Shown here: in pieces, positions 16,637 through 24,477 of the stretch
Position numbering within the stretch: position 1 is the stretch's first letter
Layout: the number at the start of each line of letters is the position of its first letter
Source of the DNA: JAYOEY01 sp038116945
Lineage (GTDB): Bacteria > Pseudomonadota > Alphaproteobacteria > MPNO01 > UBA2964
Assembly (NCBI GenBank): GCA_038116945.1
Contig: JAYOEY010000019.1
Location: 1 to 64,000, forward strand
Reading direction: 5' to 3'
DNA length: 64,000 bases
Translations under genes and position numbers: made by a program
The notes under the pieces: generated by a model
What the model saw: the letters and a program-made list of their open reading frames with translations, nothing else
Databases searched by the model: none
Told to the model about the DNA's origin: nothing

Positions 16637-17695
16637 ATGTTTCCCCGTAATTTCTGGTACGTGGCTGCCTGGGACAACGAGGTGCGCCGGCAGGAGCTGT
16701 TCCGCCGCACGATCTGCAACGAGCCGGTGGTGTTCTACCGCAAGGATGACGGAACCCCGGTCGCGCTTGAAGACCGGTGCTGCCACCGCCATATGCCGCT
16801 GTCGGACGGCATCCTCAAGGGCAACAACGTGGAATGCCTCTATCACGGGCTGCTCTACGACCCGTCGGGCACCTGCATCAACGTTCCAAGCCAGGGCAAC
16901 ATCCCGCCGGATGCGAAGGTCCGTACCTATCCGGTGGTCGAACGCCACCGCTGGGTCTGGATCTGGATGGGCGATCCGGAACTGGCCGATCCCGATGAGA
17001 TCGCCGATTTCCACTGGATGGACGATCCGGACTGGCGCGCCAAGGGAACCCGGCTCGAGCTTGAGGGCAACTATCTGCTGCTGGTCGATAACCTGCTCGA
17101 CCTCACGCACCTGCAGTTCGTTCACGCGACCACCCTGGGCACGAACGCGATATCGGGCGCGCCGATCGTCACCGACCGCGAGGACAATCTGGTGCGGGTG
17201 ATGCGCTGGATCATGGACAGCCCGCCGCCGCCCTTTTTCCAGAAGGCGGGCGGCTTCGCGCCCGACCTGCATATCGACCGCTGGCAGATCATCGAGTATA
17301 CCCCGCCCGGATTCGTACGGCTCGATGTCGGCGGAGCGGTCGCCGGCACCGGCGCGCGCGAAGGCGACCGCAGCCAGGGGTTCTCAATGCGCAATCTCAA
17401 CGCCATCACGCCCGAGACCGACACCACGACCCACTATTTCTGGGCCCAGGCGCACGATTTCCAGATCGACGATCCGACGGTCACCGAGCTTCTTTACCAG
17501 CAGGTCTGGACGGCGTTTCAGGAAGATCTGTTCGTCATCAGGAGACAGCAGGAAAACATCTCGGCCTTCGGCTCGGGCATGCCCGACCAGGTCGATTTCA
17601 ACCAGGACGCGGGCGGGATCCAGGCAAGGCGCATCGTCGACCGCATCCTGGCGGAGGAACGGGACGGCGCGAAAACGGTTCGCGCGGTCAGCTAG
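16637..17695 (+). CDS. Rieske [2Fe-2S] ring-hydroxylating/demethylating oxygenase (VanA-like)
   Basis: A 352-residue terminal oxygenase. The Rieske cluster is C48-x-H50 (RCCHRHMPL) with C67-x2-H70 (CLYHG). The mononuclear iron motif DNLLDLTHLQFVH supplies Asp155, His158 and His163, with Asp151 likely bridging subunits. Length and the N-terminal NFWYVAAWDNEV match the vanillate O-demethylase and related group IA oxygenases that act on methoxy- or carboxy-aromatics. No reductase (VanB-like) gene lies nearby, so electrons must come from a partner encoded elsewhere. The start follows a GGAG site. It is followed 8 bp later by a PhnN-type kinase, a pairing with no obvious metabolic logic. Confidence 0.92.
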   Translation: MFPRNFWYVAAWDNEVRRQELFRRTICNEPVVFYRKDDGTPVALEDRCCHRHMPLSDGILKGNNVECLYHGLLYDPSGTCINVPSQGNIPPDAKVRTYPVVERHRWVWIWMGDPELADPDEIADFHWMDDPDWRAKGTRLELEGNYLLLVDNLLDLTHLQFVHATTLGTNAISGAPIVTDREDNLVRVMRWIMDSPPPPFFQKAGGFAPDLHIDRWQIIEYTPPGFVRLDVGGAVAGTGAREGDRSQGFSMRNLNAITPETDTTTHYFWAQAHDFQIDDPTVTELLYQQVWTAFQEDLFVIRRQQENISAFGSGMPDQVDFNQDAGGIQARRIVDRILAEERDGAKTVRAVS

Positions 17696-17703
17696 GATCC
17701 GAC

Positions 17704-18252
17704 ATGCCGCGCGGCACGCTGTTTCTCGTCGTGGGACCAAGCGGCGCGGGAAAGGACAGGCTGATCCACGGCGCGCGCGAGGCGCTTGCGGACAACGGCA
17801 GTTACGTTTTCGCCCGGCGCACCATCACCCGTGCGGCGGACCCGGAGCGCGAGGATCACGACAGCCTGACGCCGAAAGAATTCGCGGCCGCCAGAAAGAA
17901 GGGCGCGTTCATGGCGACATGGAACGCGTACGACACCGATTACGGCGTTCCCGTCGAATACGCGAAAGAGCTGGAAGCCGGCCGCCACGTGATCGCCAAT
18001 GTCTCGCGCGAGGCGGTGGGCGACATCGCGGCGCATTTCCGGCCCGTCTGCGTCATCCAGGTTACCGCGCCGCCCGCCTTGCTGGAGCAGCGCCTGGCGG
18101 AACGCGCCGGCAAGAAGGAGGCCGCGGAGAGGCTCTCCCGCACGGCGCGGCTGCCGGATCATATTTCGGTCAACCATCTGCTGAATGCAGGCCCGGTGGA
18201 AAAGGGCGTCGACAGGCTGGTGCGGCTGCTGACGATCCTTTCCGCGGAGTGA
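17704..18252 (+). CDS. phnN: Ribose 1,5-bisphosphate phosphokinase PhnN
   Basis: A 182-residue P-loop kinase related to guanylate kinase. Walker A is GPSGAGKD (residues 11-18), and the PhnN-like FARRTITRAAD and LTPKEFAAARKKGAFMATWNA are present. PhnN phosphorylates ribose 1,5-bisphosphate to PRPP, normally at the end of the C-P lyase phosphonate pathway. No other phn gene is present, so this is an isolated copy next to a Rieske oxygenase (8 bp after its stop). A role in PRPP salvage or an altered substrate is possible. Function is assigned from family similarity, not context. Confidence 0.85.
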   Translation: MPRGTLFLVVGPSGAGKDRLIHGAREALADNGSYVFARRTITRAADPEREDHDSLTPKEFAAARKKGAFMATWNAYDTDYGVPVEYAKELEAGRHVIANVSREAVGDIAAHFRPVCVIQVTAPPALLEQRLAERAGKKEAAERLSRTARLPDHISVNHLLNAGPVEKGVDRLVRLLTILSAE

Positions 18253-18370
18253 TCCGGGCCGCGGAACGAATTTCAAACCGGGACGAAATGGTCTAGGCTG
18301 CGCGGTGCGCGGGGGCGGAACTGCGGGAACAGCCGTTCCGGCCCGGCCCTATTTGATAAGGGAGCAATCG

Positions 18371-19405
18371 ATGAAAAAGACATTTACCGGCATAGCCGCC
18401 GCAACGGCCGTCATGATGGCGGGCGGCGCGGCCACGGCCCAGAGCGCGGGCGATTTTTACAAGGAAAAGAAGCTTACGATCTATATCGGGGTTTCGCCGG
18501 GCGGGATTTACGGCACCTTCGCCCATATGCTGTCGAAGCATATTTCAAAGCACATCCCGAACAATCCGTCCGCGGTGATTACGGTCCTGCGGGGCGCGGG
18601 CGGCACGAAGGCGCTCAACTATGTCTATAACGTGGCGGCGCAGGACGGCTCGGTTGCGATAACCCCGAACGCGGGCGTCACCAAGCGCGTGCTGCTGAAG
18701 ATCGGCAAGCCGAAATACGATCCGGCCAGGTGGCAGTGGCTCGGCGGCTGGGGCGAGGCGACCAATACGGTCACCATCCGCAAGGACGCCGGCGTCAATT
18801 CCATCAAGGAAGCGATGCAGAAAGAGGTCGTGCTGGGCGCGATCGGCCGGTCGTCCAACACCTTCATGATCCCGGCGCTGATGAACAACACGATCGGCAC
18901 CAGGTTCAAGATCATCACCGGCTATCGCGGCGGATCGCCGATCCGCAAGGCGATCGAGACCGGCGAGCTGCACGGCTGGGCCGGCCAGTGGCTCGGCTGG
19001 AAGCTGCGCAAGGCGGACTGGATCCGCGACGGCAAGATCGTCAACCTGGTCCAGATGGCGTCGAAGAAGGATGCCGACCTGCCGAACGTGCCGCTGCTGT
19101 CCGAGTTCGCGACGAACGAAGAGCAGCGCTGGATGTTCGAATTCGTCCAGACGGGTATCGGCGACAAGGCCTTCATCGTCGCGCCGGGCGTGCCGAAAGA
19201 CCGGGCTGCGCTGCTGTCGAAGGCCTATATGGCGACCCTCGCCGACAAGGCGTTCGTCGCCGAGATGGGCAAGCGGAGCTACACCATCGACCCGATCGAC
19301 GGCGCGACGATCACCGCCTGGGTGAAGAAGGTAATGGCGACGCCGAAGGACAGGGTCGAAAACCTGCGCAAGGCGATGGGCCTGACCGACGGCAAGAAAA
19401 AGTAA
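18371..19405 (+). CDS. Tripartite tricarboxylate transporter-type (TctC/Bug) periplasmic receptor
   Basis: A 344-residue secreted solute receptor with a signal peptide (residues 1-24, ending ATAQ). The TctC-like N-terminal lobe starts KLTIYIGVSPGGIYGTFA, followed by PNNPSAVITVLRGAGGTKAL. The family binds carboxylates, aromatic acids or nicotinate between two lobes. No TctA or TctB membrane gene is near, so it is an orphan receptor, common in proteobacteria. The start ATG has GGGAG upstream; a longer in-frame extension lacks a signal peptide. A strong intrinsic terminator follows. A second orphan TctC is at 55393-56442, sharing the ADFY-start mature N-terminus and the YRGG motif. Confidence 0.9.
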   Translation: MKKTFTGIAAATAVMMAGGAATAQSAGDFYKEKKLTIYIGVSPGGIYGTFAHMLSKHISKHIPNNPSAVITVLRGAGGTKALNYVYNVAAQDGSVAITPNAGVTKRVLLKIGKPKYDPARWQWLGGWGEATNTVTIRKDAGVNSIKEAMQKEVVLGAIGRSSNTFMIPALMNNTIGTRFKIITGYRGGSPIRKAIETGELHGWAGQWLGWKLRKADWIRDGKIVNLVQMASKKDADLPNVPLLSEFATNEEQRWMFEFVQTGIGDKAFIVAPGVPKDRAALLSKAYMATLADKAFVAEMGKRSYTIDPIDGATITAWVKKVMATPKDRVENLRKAMGLTDGKKK

Positions 19406-19428
19406 GCCGGCGTCAGCCGACAAACAGC

Positions 19429-19460
19429 AAAAGGGCGGGTTTCGTACCCGCCCTTTTTAT
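19429..19460 (+). terminator. Intrinsic terminator after the TctC gene
   Basis: A perfect 12-bp stem (AAAAGGGCGGGT at 19429-19440 with ACCCGCCCTTTT at 19446-19457), loop TTCGT and a T-run. The A-rich 5' arm means it could also act on minus-strand transcripts of the convergent dioxygenase gene. Confidence 0.95.
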
Positions 19461-19494
19461 TTGCCCCCTTATATGCCCCCGTGCAGCCCGCCGA

Positions 19495-20445
19495 TCAGTG
19501 ACGTCCCGCCGCCGACATTGACGGGCGGACGCGGACGTCCTCGGGGTTGGGGATGCCGTCGACCAGGTGCCATTCGGAGAACCGGTTGATCCGGTAGTTG
19601 TGCGGCTTCCAGTCCTTGGTCGCGACGTCGGAATCGGCGAAATATTCCACCGCCCCGCCGCACGGATTCTTGAAATACCAGAAATAGGCCGACGACACCG
19701 GATGGCGGCCGGGACCGACCTCGGTTTCCCAGCCCTTTCTGTCGAACGCCCTGCCGCCGCCGAACACCTCGTGGATGTCGCGGACTTCATAGGCGGTGTG
19801 GTGATAGCGCAGATTGCCGGCATCGCTCCAGATCAGGAACATGTTGTGGTGCTGGCTGGTCTCGGCGCAGCGCATGAACACCGCCGCGCCGCCGGCATAG
19901 CGATCCGACAGCCAGAAGCCGAGCCGGCCGCAATAGAACTCCTCCGCCGCCTTGATGTCGGGCAGAACGAAGCCGATATGCCCCATCCGGATCGGCGTCG
20001 CGCGATCGTAGAACGTGCTGATCTCATCGACGCGTTCGGTGATGTCGTAGGAATTCATCTTCGTGCGCGCGTGCGACGCATTCTTCTTCGGCTTCCACAC
20101 CTTGAAGCCGAGCCCGATCCCGGCAGGGTCGTAGGTGTGGATCGTGCCGTCGCTATCGACGGTGACCTCGCGGTCCTTTTCCAGCTCGCGCCTGATCTTC
20201 GCCAGATGCGCTTTCGACGACACGCCCCAGATCATCTCGCGGAAATTCATGTCTTTGCCGGCCGGTTTCGGCAACAGCCTGCTCGACGGCGGCCGCAGCA
20301 CGACGCGCGAGCCGGCGGAGGTTTCGAACACCGCGCCGGCGCGGCTGTCGCTGATTTTCTTCATCCCCCAGTCGGCGAAGAACGCCTTCGTCTTTTTCAT
20401 GTCGGGGGCGGCAAAGACATTGGCGTAAAGCCCGGTAATCGCCAT
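19495..20445 (-). CDS. Extradiol-dioxygenase-like VOC family protein (two glyoxalase modules)
   Basis: A 316-residue vicinal-oxygen-chelate protein with two betaalphabetabetabeta modules. The N-terminal module is about residues 4-125 (degenerate) and the C-terminal one about 150-290. Candidate metal ligands in the second module are His in MGHIGFVLPD, His in RYHHTAYEV and Glu in GGAVEYFAD, the spacing of type I extradiol dioxygenases. It probably cleaves a catechol-type ring or a related substrate with Fe(II) or Mn(II) in the cytoplasm. The ATG has AAGGAG upstream. It converges on the TctC gene through a shared terminator. With the nearby Rieske oxygenase it could belong to an aromatic pathway, but they are separate transcription units. 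Confidence 0.85.
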   Translation of the reverse strand: MAITGLYANVFAAPDMKKTKAFFADWGMKKISDSRAGAVFETSAGSRVVLRPPSSRLLPKPAGKDMNFREMIWGVSSKAHLAKIRRELEKDREVTVDSDGTIHTYDPAGIGLGFKVWKPKKNASHARTKMNSYDITERVDEISTFYDRATPIRMGHIGFVLPDIKAAEEFYCGRLGFWLSDRYAGGAAVFMRCAETSQHHNMFLIWSDAGNLRYHHTAYEVRDIHEVFGGGRAFDRKGWETEVGPGRHPVSSAYFWYFKNPCGGAVEYFADSDVATKDWKPHNYRINRFSEWHLVDGIPNPEDVRVRPSMSAAGRH

Positions 20446-20551
20446 GGCGCGGCTCCTTTTCTGGATCTCGCCACAGGGTAGAAACTCGGCGGGGGAGCAT
20501 CAAGGGGAAACCGGGTGCAGACGTCACCTGTCCTGTCCGCCCTCGATCGTC

Positions 20552-20677
20552 ATGGTCGTGCCTGTCACGACCATCCACGCTTTTCTTTTTTCAATGGAGC
20601 AAGAAAACAAAACTCGTGGATGGTCAGCCGGAGGCTGTCCTCGGACCGGCCTTTGGCAGGATCCGTGGGCTGACCAT
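20552..20677. other. Chain of three mutually exclusive hairpins in a gene-free stretch
   Basis: The 426-bp interval 20446-20871 has no convincing full-length gene. Within it, ATGGTC and GACCAT alternate four times. They form three perfect but competing stems: ATGGTCGTG/CACGACCAT (20552-20560 with 20566-20574, 5-nt loop), GACCATCCACG/CGTGGATGGTC (20569-20579 with 20615-20625), and ATGGTCAGCC/GGCTGACCAT (20620-20629 with 20668-20677). Arms of neighbouring stems overlap, so forming one disrupts the next. The first stem is followed within 6 nt by a T-rich run (20580-20591) on the plus strand, as in an attenuator. Function is not known; a mobile-element remnant is an alternative. Confidence 0.6.
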
Positions 20678-20742
20678 GACGGGCGGGGAGGTGGTGATGG
20701 CGTGCATCGTGGAGCGAACCGTGCCCCGTTTTGGCGCGGGCC

Positions 20743-20782
20743 CATTATCCGGTAGGGTTTCCAAAACAGGGGAGGACATATG
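20743..20782 (+). repeat. Leader repeat, left copy (resembles leader of the CocE-type gene)
   Basis: The sequence from CATTATCCGG to the ATG at 20780 matches, with few differences, the 40 bp before the hydrolase start at 22103. Both have TATCCG, TAGG, TTT, CAAAACAGGG and AGGA, then ATGGAACC. The two copies lie about 1.32 kb apart and bracket the AT-richer nuclease gene. This could be a remnant of a duplicated gene start, a pair of recombination ends, or a shared promoter/leader. Confidence 0.7.
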
Positions 20783-20857
20783 GAACCCAGCTTTTTTGAT
20801 GTCGAAATCACGGCGTGCGTGCGTACAATAACTCGCCGCGGAAAAAACTTTTTCTAG
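20780..20857 (+). pseudogene. Short reading frame starting like the CocE-type hydrolase, probably a truncated start
   Basis: After the left leader copy, an ATG opens a 25-codon frame beginning MEPSFFDV, against MEPGIYTV in the intact hydrolase at 22103. Similarity ends after the first residues, where composition becomes AT-richer, and a TAG closes the frame at 20855-20857. It has a good ribosome-binding site (GGGGAGGA). It is most simply the orphaned 5' end of a duplicated or interrupted gene; a genuine 25-residue peptide cannot be excluded. Confidence 0.4.
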
Positions 20858-20871
20858 GGTGAAAAGTTACC

Positions 20872-21936
20872 TCAGCTGTTTTTCAGGTTTGTTAGGTACT
20901 GCTCGCTTTGATTGACATTCAACCGTACCCACAGCGGAAAATGATCTGACAACTGGTAAGTTCGCCAATCTTTGTAAAACTTAGTGAGGTTTCCCCTGTA
21001 TTTATTTCCGTCCAAAGCCGTGCATCTCTTCATGGCGTCGTCGTAATCCGCCTGTTGGTTGGTCATAAATGCGCTCTGAAACAGTTCGAACACGCCAGCG
21101 TTACCGTTGTTCTCGACATATTCAATTACGTGGGGTTTGGTCTTAAAGGCGATTTGATCGTAATACTTCGACTGACTCGCATTGGTAGGCACCCGGATAT
21201 TCTTGGGTATCTTGAAGCCGGTGTCGAGCAACGCCCTCATGGTCTTATGGTCCGGACTAACGACGTTGAAATCACCGAGAAGGAGGAGCGCACGGTCGCC
21301 CTTGAGGCCGATTTCAGCCCGTTCGCCAAAATATTTGGCGACGGAGTTAATTTCTTGAATACGTTGATTCAAAGCGTCTCCGGAAGCGGCGCCGTAATAT
21401 ATGTGAACGGTGCAGATATCGAACTTGAACCAGCCGGACTGGAAACTCGCGAGAAACGGCGACCGGCGAAATTGTTTCGTTTGAGCGATGAGCAATTTGT
21501 CAGGGAGAACAATTTCTCCTGCGATGTTTTGGAATTGCACCTTTCGCCTGTCCCACACGAACGTGAGCCTCTCGCCATTGCCGCCCAAACTATTGTCAGT
21601 AACATCGGTTGCAATCCAGTCGAAGTCTGGGCCGAGAATATCCATGACCTTTTTCCACTCTCCCAAGCGGTTGACCTCCTGCACGGCGACGAAATCGAAA
21701 CGCGAAATGATTTCCGCTATATAGAACAGGCACTCCGGCAAGCGGTCGCCGTATCCCCGGCGATTTTCTTTGTCAAAATCCCGGATGTTCCAAGTCGCAA
21801 GGAGGAGATTTTGATCCAGATCCTTGGCCGGCAGCGAATTATCAAGGCGTTTCCTAAGAGCAAGGAGTTTATCGATTACCTTATTCCTAGTGGGTTTGTC
21901 TCGAATCCTCCGTTTGAGATGATAGTAGAACGGCAT
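20872..21936 (-). CDS. Endonuclease/exonuclease/phosphatase (EEP) superfamily protein
   Basis: A 354-residue protein with the DNase I/exonuclease III-like motifs in order: ATWNIRDF (Asn about 50), VAVQEVN (Glu about 87), VHIYYG (His about 178), LLLGDFNVVS (Asp222/Asn224) and the terminal LSDHFPLWV (Asp331/His332). All catalytic positions for a Mg-dependent phosphodiesterase look intact. No signal peptide is present, so it acts in the cytoplasm, probably on nucleic acid; phosphoinositide- or sphingomyelinase-like members share the fold. The ATG at 21936 is preferred because AGGAGG lies just upstream; an in-frame extension to 22068 is unlikely. The gene is clearly AT-richer than its neighbours and stands alone, which suggests horizontal acquisition. 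Confidence 0.88.
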   Translation of the reverse strand: MPFYYHLKRRIRDKPTRNKVIDKLLALRKRLDNSLPAKDLDQNLLLATWNIRDFDKENRRGYGDRLPECLFYIAEIISRFDFVAVQEVNRLGEWKKVMDILGPDFDWIATDVTDNSLGGNGERLTFVWDRRKVQFQNIAGEIVLPDKLLIAQTKQFRRSPFLASFQSGWFKFDICTVHIYYGAASGDALNQRIQEINSVAKYFGERAEIGLKGDRALLLLGDFNVVSPDHKTMRALLDTGFKIPKNIRVPTNASQSKYYDQIAFKTKPHVIEYVENNGNAGVFELFQSAFMTNQQADYDDAMKRCTALDGNKYRGNLTKFYKDWRTYQLSDHFPLWVRLNVNQSEQYLTNLKNS

Positions 21937-21959
21937 ATTTCCCTCCTTTCCTGAACGTT

Positions 21960-21979
21960 TTTTACGATTTTCCGTAAAA
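21960..21979 (-). promoter_or_regulatory. Palindrome upstream of the EEP gene, candidate operator
   Basis: TTTTACG and CGTAAAA (21960-21966 and 21973-21979) form a perfect dyad with a 6-bp centre, 24 to 43 bp before the EEP start codon on the minus strand. The spacing suits a dimeric repressor site. No cognate regulator is encoded next to it. The surrounding 22000-22060 stretch is AT-rich and probably holds the promoter. Confidence 0.45.
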
Positions 21980-22065
21980 TAAGTTGGGACACTACTATGG
22001 GGTGCATAATTACACAAATAAACACTTATATTACAGATTAAATCCATTTCAAAAACGGACCAGGA

Positions 22066-22105
22066 CAATATCCGCTAGGATTTGCAAAACAGGGAGGAAA
22101 AGATG
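22066..22105 (+). repeat. Leader repeat, right copy, immediately upstream of the CocE-type hydrolase
   Basis: This is the intact counterpart of the repeat at 20743-20782, running from CAATATCCGC to the start codon at 22103 and including the GGGAGGA ribosome-binding site. The AT-rich nuclease insert lies between the two copies. The TAGGAT hexamer (22076-22081) may be part of a -10 region, since the same position is TAGGGT in the left copy. Confidence 0.7.
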
Positions 22106-23779
22106 GAACCGGGCATTTACACGGTCGGCGGGCTGCGCACGAAGAATTATCACGGCCACCCCTACGCGGCGGAAATCCTGTTCGAAAAGGACGTGCCCGC
22201 CGTCATGCGCGACGGGGTCGAGCTGATGACCAACGTGTTCCGCCCCGCCCCCAATGGCGCCGCGGGCGGCGGACCCGTCCCGGCGATGATCTGCATGGCG
22301 CCCTACGGCAAGGATTCGATGCCGCCCGACGACCAGTTCGAGCGCATCACCAATGTCGGCGTGCTGCCCTTCTCGGAACTCGCCGGCTGGGAAACGCCCG
22401 ACCCCGCCTTCTGGGTGCCGAACGGCTACGCGCTGGTCAATATCGACTGCCGCGCCACCAACAATTCCGGCGGCGCGAAGTTCGAGCATCTGTCGGAGGA
22501 GATGGGGCGCGATTTTTACGACGCGGTCGAATGGGTCGCGGCGCAGGACTGGTGCGACGGCAATGTGGGCTCGAACGGCGTATCTTACCTCGCCTCGTCG
22601 CAGTGGCTCGGCGCGTCGTTCAGGCCGCCGCACCTCAAGGCGATCATGCCGTGGGAAGGTTTCAACGATTTCTACCGGGACCATGCGTTCCATGGCGGCA
22701 TGCCGGATACCGGATTCTTCCACATGATCTGGGGCCGCCGCATGAACGCGGAAACCGGCTTCATCGCGAAGGGCGCCGAGGCCGAGAGGATCCTGGAGGA
22801 ACAGGCCGCCCGCCCGCTGATCGACGAGTTCTGGGAGAGCAAGCGGGTCAGGCTCGAAAACATCGAGGTGCCGGCCTATATCGTCGCCGGCTGGGCGACC
22901 CAGGGGCTGCATACGCGCGGCTCGATCGAGGGCTGGCGGCGCATCGCCTCGACGGAAAAATATCTCTACGGCCATGGCCGCAAGGAGTGGGAGAGCTATT
23001 ACAACCGCGAGGCGCTGGAACGCCAGAAGCGTTTCTTCGACCGCTATCTGAAGGGGGCGGAGAACGGCATCGACGAGGAAAAGCGCGTGCGGATCGAGAT
23101 CCGCGACCGGTTCTATGACGGGCGGATGCGCGCGTTCGACGATTTCCCGGCGCCGGGCACGGAATTCCGCCCGCTCTATCTCAACGCGGCGGACGGCACG
23201 ATGGGCGCGGAAAAACCGGCGGCGGCGGCCAGCATGCGCTACGCCGCGGTGCAGTCCGAAGTCAATGAAGGGGGCGAAACCGACCGCGCCGAATGGTCCC
23301 ATACCTTCGCGGAAGACACCGACCTGGCGGGCGGCATGAAGCTGAAGCTGTTCGTCTCCGCCGAGGGCGCGGACGACATGGATCTGCATGTCGGGCTGAA
23401 GAAGTTCGACCGGAACGGCAACGAGGTGCCCTTCCCCGATTTCCAGCATATCGAGAACGGGCTGGTGGCGAGCGGCTGGCTGCGCGTGTCGCATCGCGAG
23501 CTGGACGAGGACATGTCGACCCCGGACCGCCCGTATCTGAAGCACGAACGGATACAGAAACTGTCGGAAGGAGAGATCGTCGCGGCGGAGGTGGAGATCC
23601 TGCCCTCAGCCACCGGTTTCCGCGCCGGCGAGCGGCTGGTGCTGATCGTGCAGGGTTACGACATCGTCGATTACATCGCCCGGTTCAAACACACCGAGAC
23701 GGTCAATGCGGGCGCGCATGTGATCCATGCGGGGGGTGCCTATGATTCGCACCTGCTGGTGCCGGTGCTGCCGGGGTGA
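22103..23779 (+). CDS. CocE/NonD family hydrolase (X-Pro dipeptidyl-peptidase S15-like)
   Basis: A 558-residue alpha/beta hydrolase. The nucleophile elbow is GSNGVSYLASS with Ser161, as in cocaine esterase GVSY. The region IVAGWATQGLHTRGS, followed by the YGHGRKEW segment, supplies likely acid and base positions. The C-terminal third (about 330-558) forms the jelly-roll domain typical of CocE and S15 enzymes. Members hydrolyse esters or amides such as acylated or N-terminal Xaa-Pro substrates. No signal peptide is evident, so cytoplasmic action is likely. The ATG at 22103 follows GGGAGG; the upstream in-frame Met has no ribosome-binding site. It converges on the unknown gene at 23793 with 13 bp between stops. 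Confidence 0.9.
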   Translation: MEPGIYTVGGLRTKNYHGHPYAAEILFEKDVPAVMRDGVELMTNVFRPAPNGAAGGGPVPAMICMAPYGKDSMPPDDQFERITNVGVLPFSELAGWETPDPAFWVPNGYALVNIDCRATNNSGGAKFEHLSEEMGRDFYDAVEWVAAQDWCDGNVGSNGVSYLASSQWLGASFRPPHLKAIMPWEGFNDFYRDHAFHGGMPDTGFFHMIWGRRMNAETGFIAKGAEAERILEEQAARPLIDEFWESKRVRLENIEVPAYIVAGWATQGLHTRGSIEGWRRIASTEKYLYGHGRKEWESYYNREALERQKRFFDRYLKGAENGIDEEKRVRIEIRDRFYDGRMRAFDDFPAPGTEFRPLYLNAADGTMGAEKPAAAASMRYAAVQSEVNEGGETDRAEWSHTFAEDTDLAGGMKLKLFVSAEGADDMDLHVGLKKFDRNGNEVPFPDFQHIENGLVASGWLRVSHRELDEDMSTPDRPYLKHERIQKLSEGEIVAAEVEILPSATGFRAGERLVLIVQGYDIVDYIARFKHTETVNAGAHVIHAGGAYDSHLLVPVLPG

Positions 23780-23792
23780 GGGGAAAAAGCGA

Positions 23793-24461
23793 TCAATCGT
23801 AGTAAGGCGAGTCAGGCATGACCCAGTCGTCAGCCGGGCGAATATGGGACGGTAACATGCGGTCGGGCGCGCCCTGAGCCCAACGCAGAGCGTCATACCC
23901 CTCCCATTCATACGGATTCATCTTCTCCGTTTCACCCGTTAGGATGTTGATACCTTCGAGGGAGTTCGTTGTGACTTTGTTCAGGCATCGTACGACGCGC
24001 GCGACAAAGTTTTTCTGATCGCGATCGGAGTTGTAATAATTGCAATGGAGACAGCTGTCGCCGATAAAATCATACATTTTCCCGTCGGGAAATTCCCTGT
24101 TGTAAACCCGATTACACACGTAAAAGAAAAAGCTCCTTGACGATGGGGTTCTGCTCTTACTCGATTTGGGTTCGCCAAAATATTCCGTCGGGTCCCAGTC
24201 ATCGCTACAGAAAGCATATACGAAGCCGCACTCAATATCCGCGAAACTGTCAATACGGACAGGTTGGTATGAATTCTCATCAATCTTCTCGCGATAGCTC
24301 AGGACGGTTTTCGGAAATCGTTCGAGGAGGACCCGGGTGAAAGCCTCATGATCGGCCGCCGTCATTCCGACCTGCCGGCCACGCGTCCGCATCTCTGGCG
24401 GAGCCGACCGTGGCTTCAATTGCTCGCGCAACTTCCGTTCTTCCGGAGACATTGCAGGCAT
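23793..24461 (-). CDS. Hypothetical protein, possible partner of the peptidoglycan-binding protein
   Basis: A 222-residue protein not recognised from any family. It has no signal peptide or membrane segment. The N-terminal 35 residues are charged and probably disordered; the rest looks like a single mixed alpha/beta domain rich in Asp, Tyr and Phe. It contains a CLHC motif (about residue 137) plus further Cys residues that could bind metal. It starts 16 bp after the stop of the 472-residue peptidoglycan-binding protein and is surely co-transcribed with it. In a toxin-immunity arrangement the small downstream gene would be the immunity protein. That is a hypothesis from gene order only. A second start (MSPEE) lies 9 bp downstream. 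Confidence 0.7.
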   Translation of the reverse strand: MPAMSPEERKLREQLKPRSAPPEMRTRGRQVGMTAADHEAFTRVLLERFPKTVLSYREKIDENSYQPVRIDSFADIECGFVYAFCSDDWDPTEYFGEPKSSKSRTPSSRSFFFYVCNRVYNREFPDGKMYDFIGDSCLHCNYYNSDRDQKNFVARVVRCLNKVTTNSLEGINILTGETEKMNPYEWEGYDALRWAQGAPDRMLPSHIRPADDWVMPDSPYYD

Positions 24462-24477
24462 CGGCTAGCATCCCGAT

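Noticed and set aside
20524..20811. 95-codon minus-strand frame across the hairpin region
   Set aside because: Arg/Pro/Ser-rich low-complexity translation, no ribosome-binding site, and it runs through the inverted repeats; more likely noncoding.
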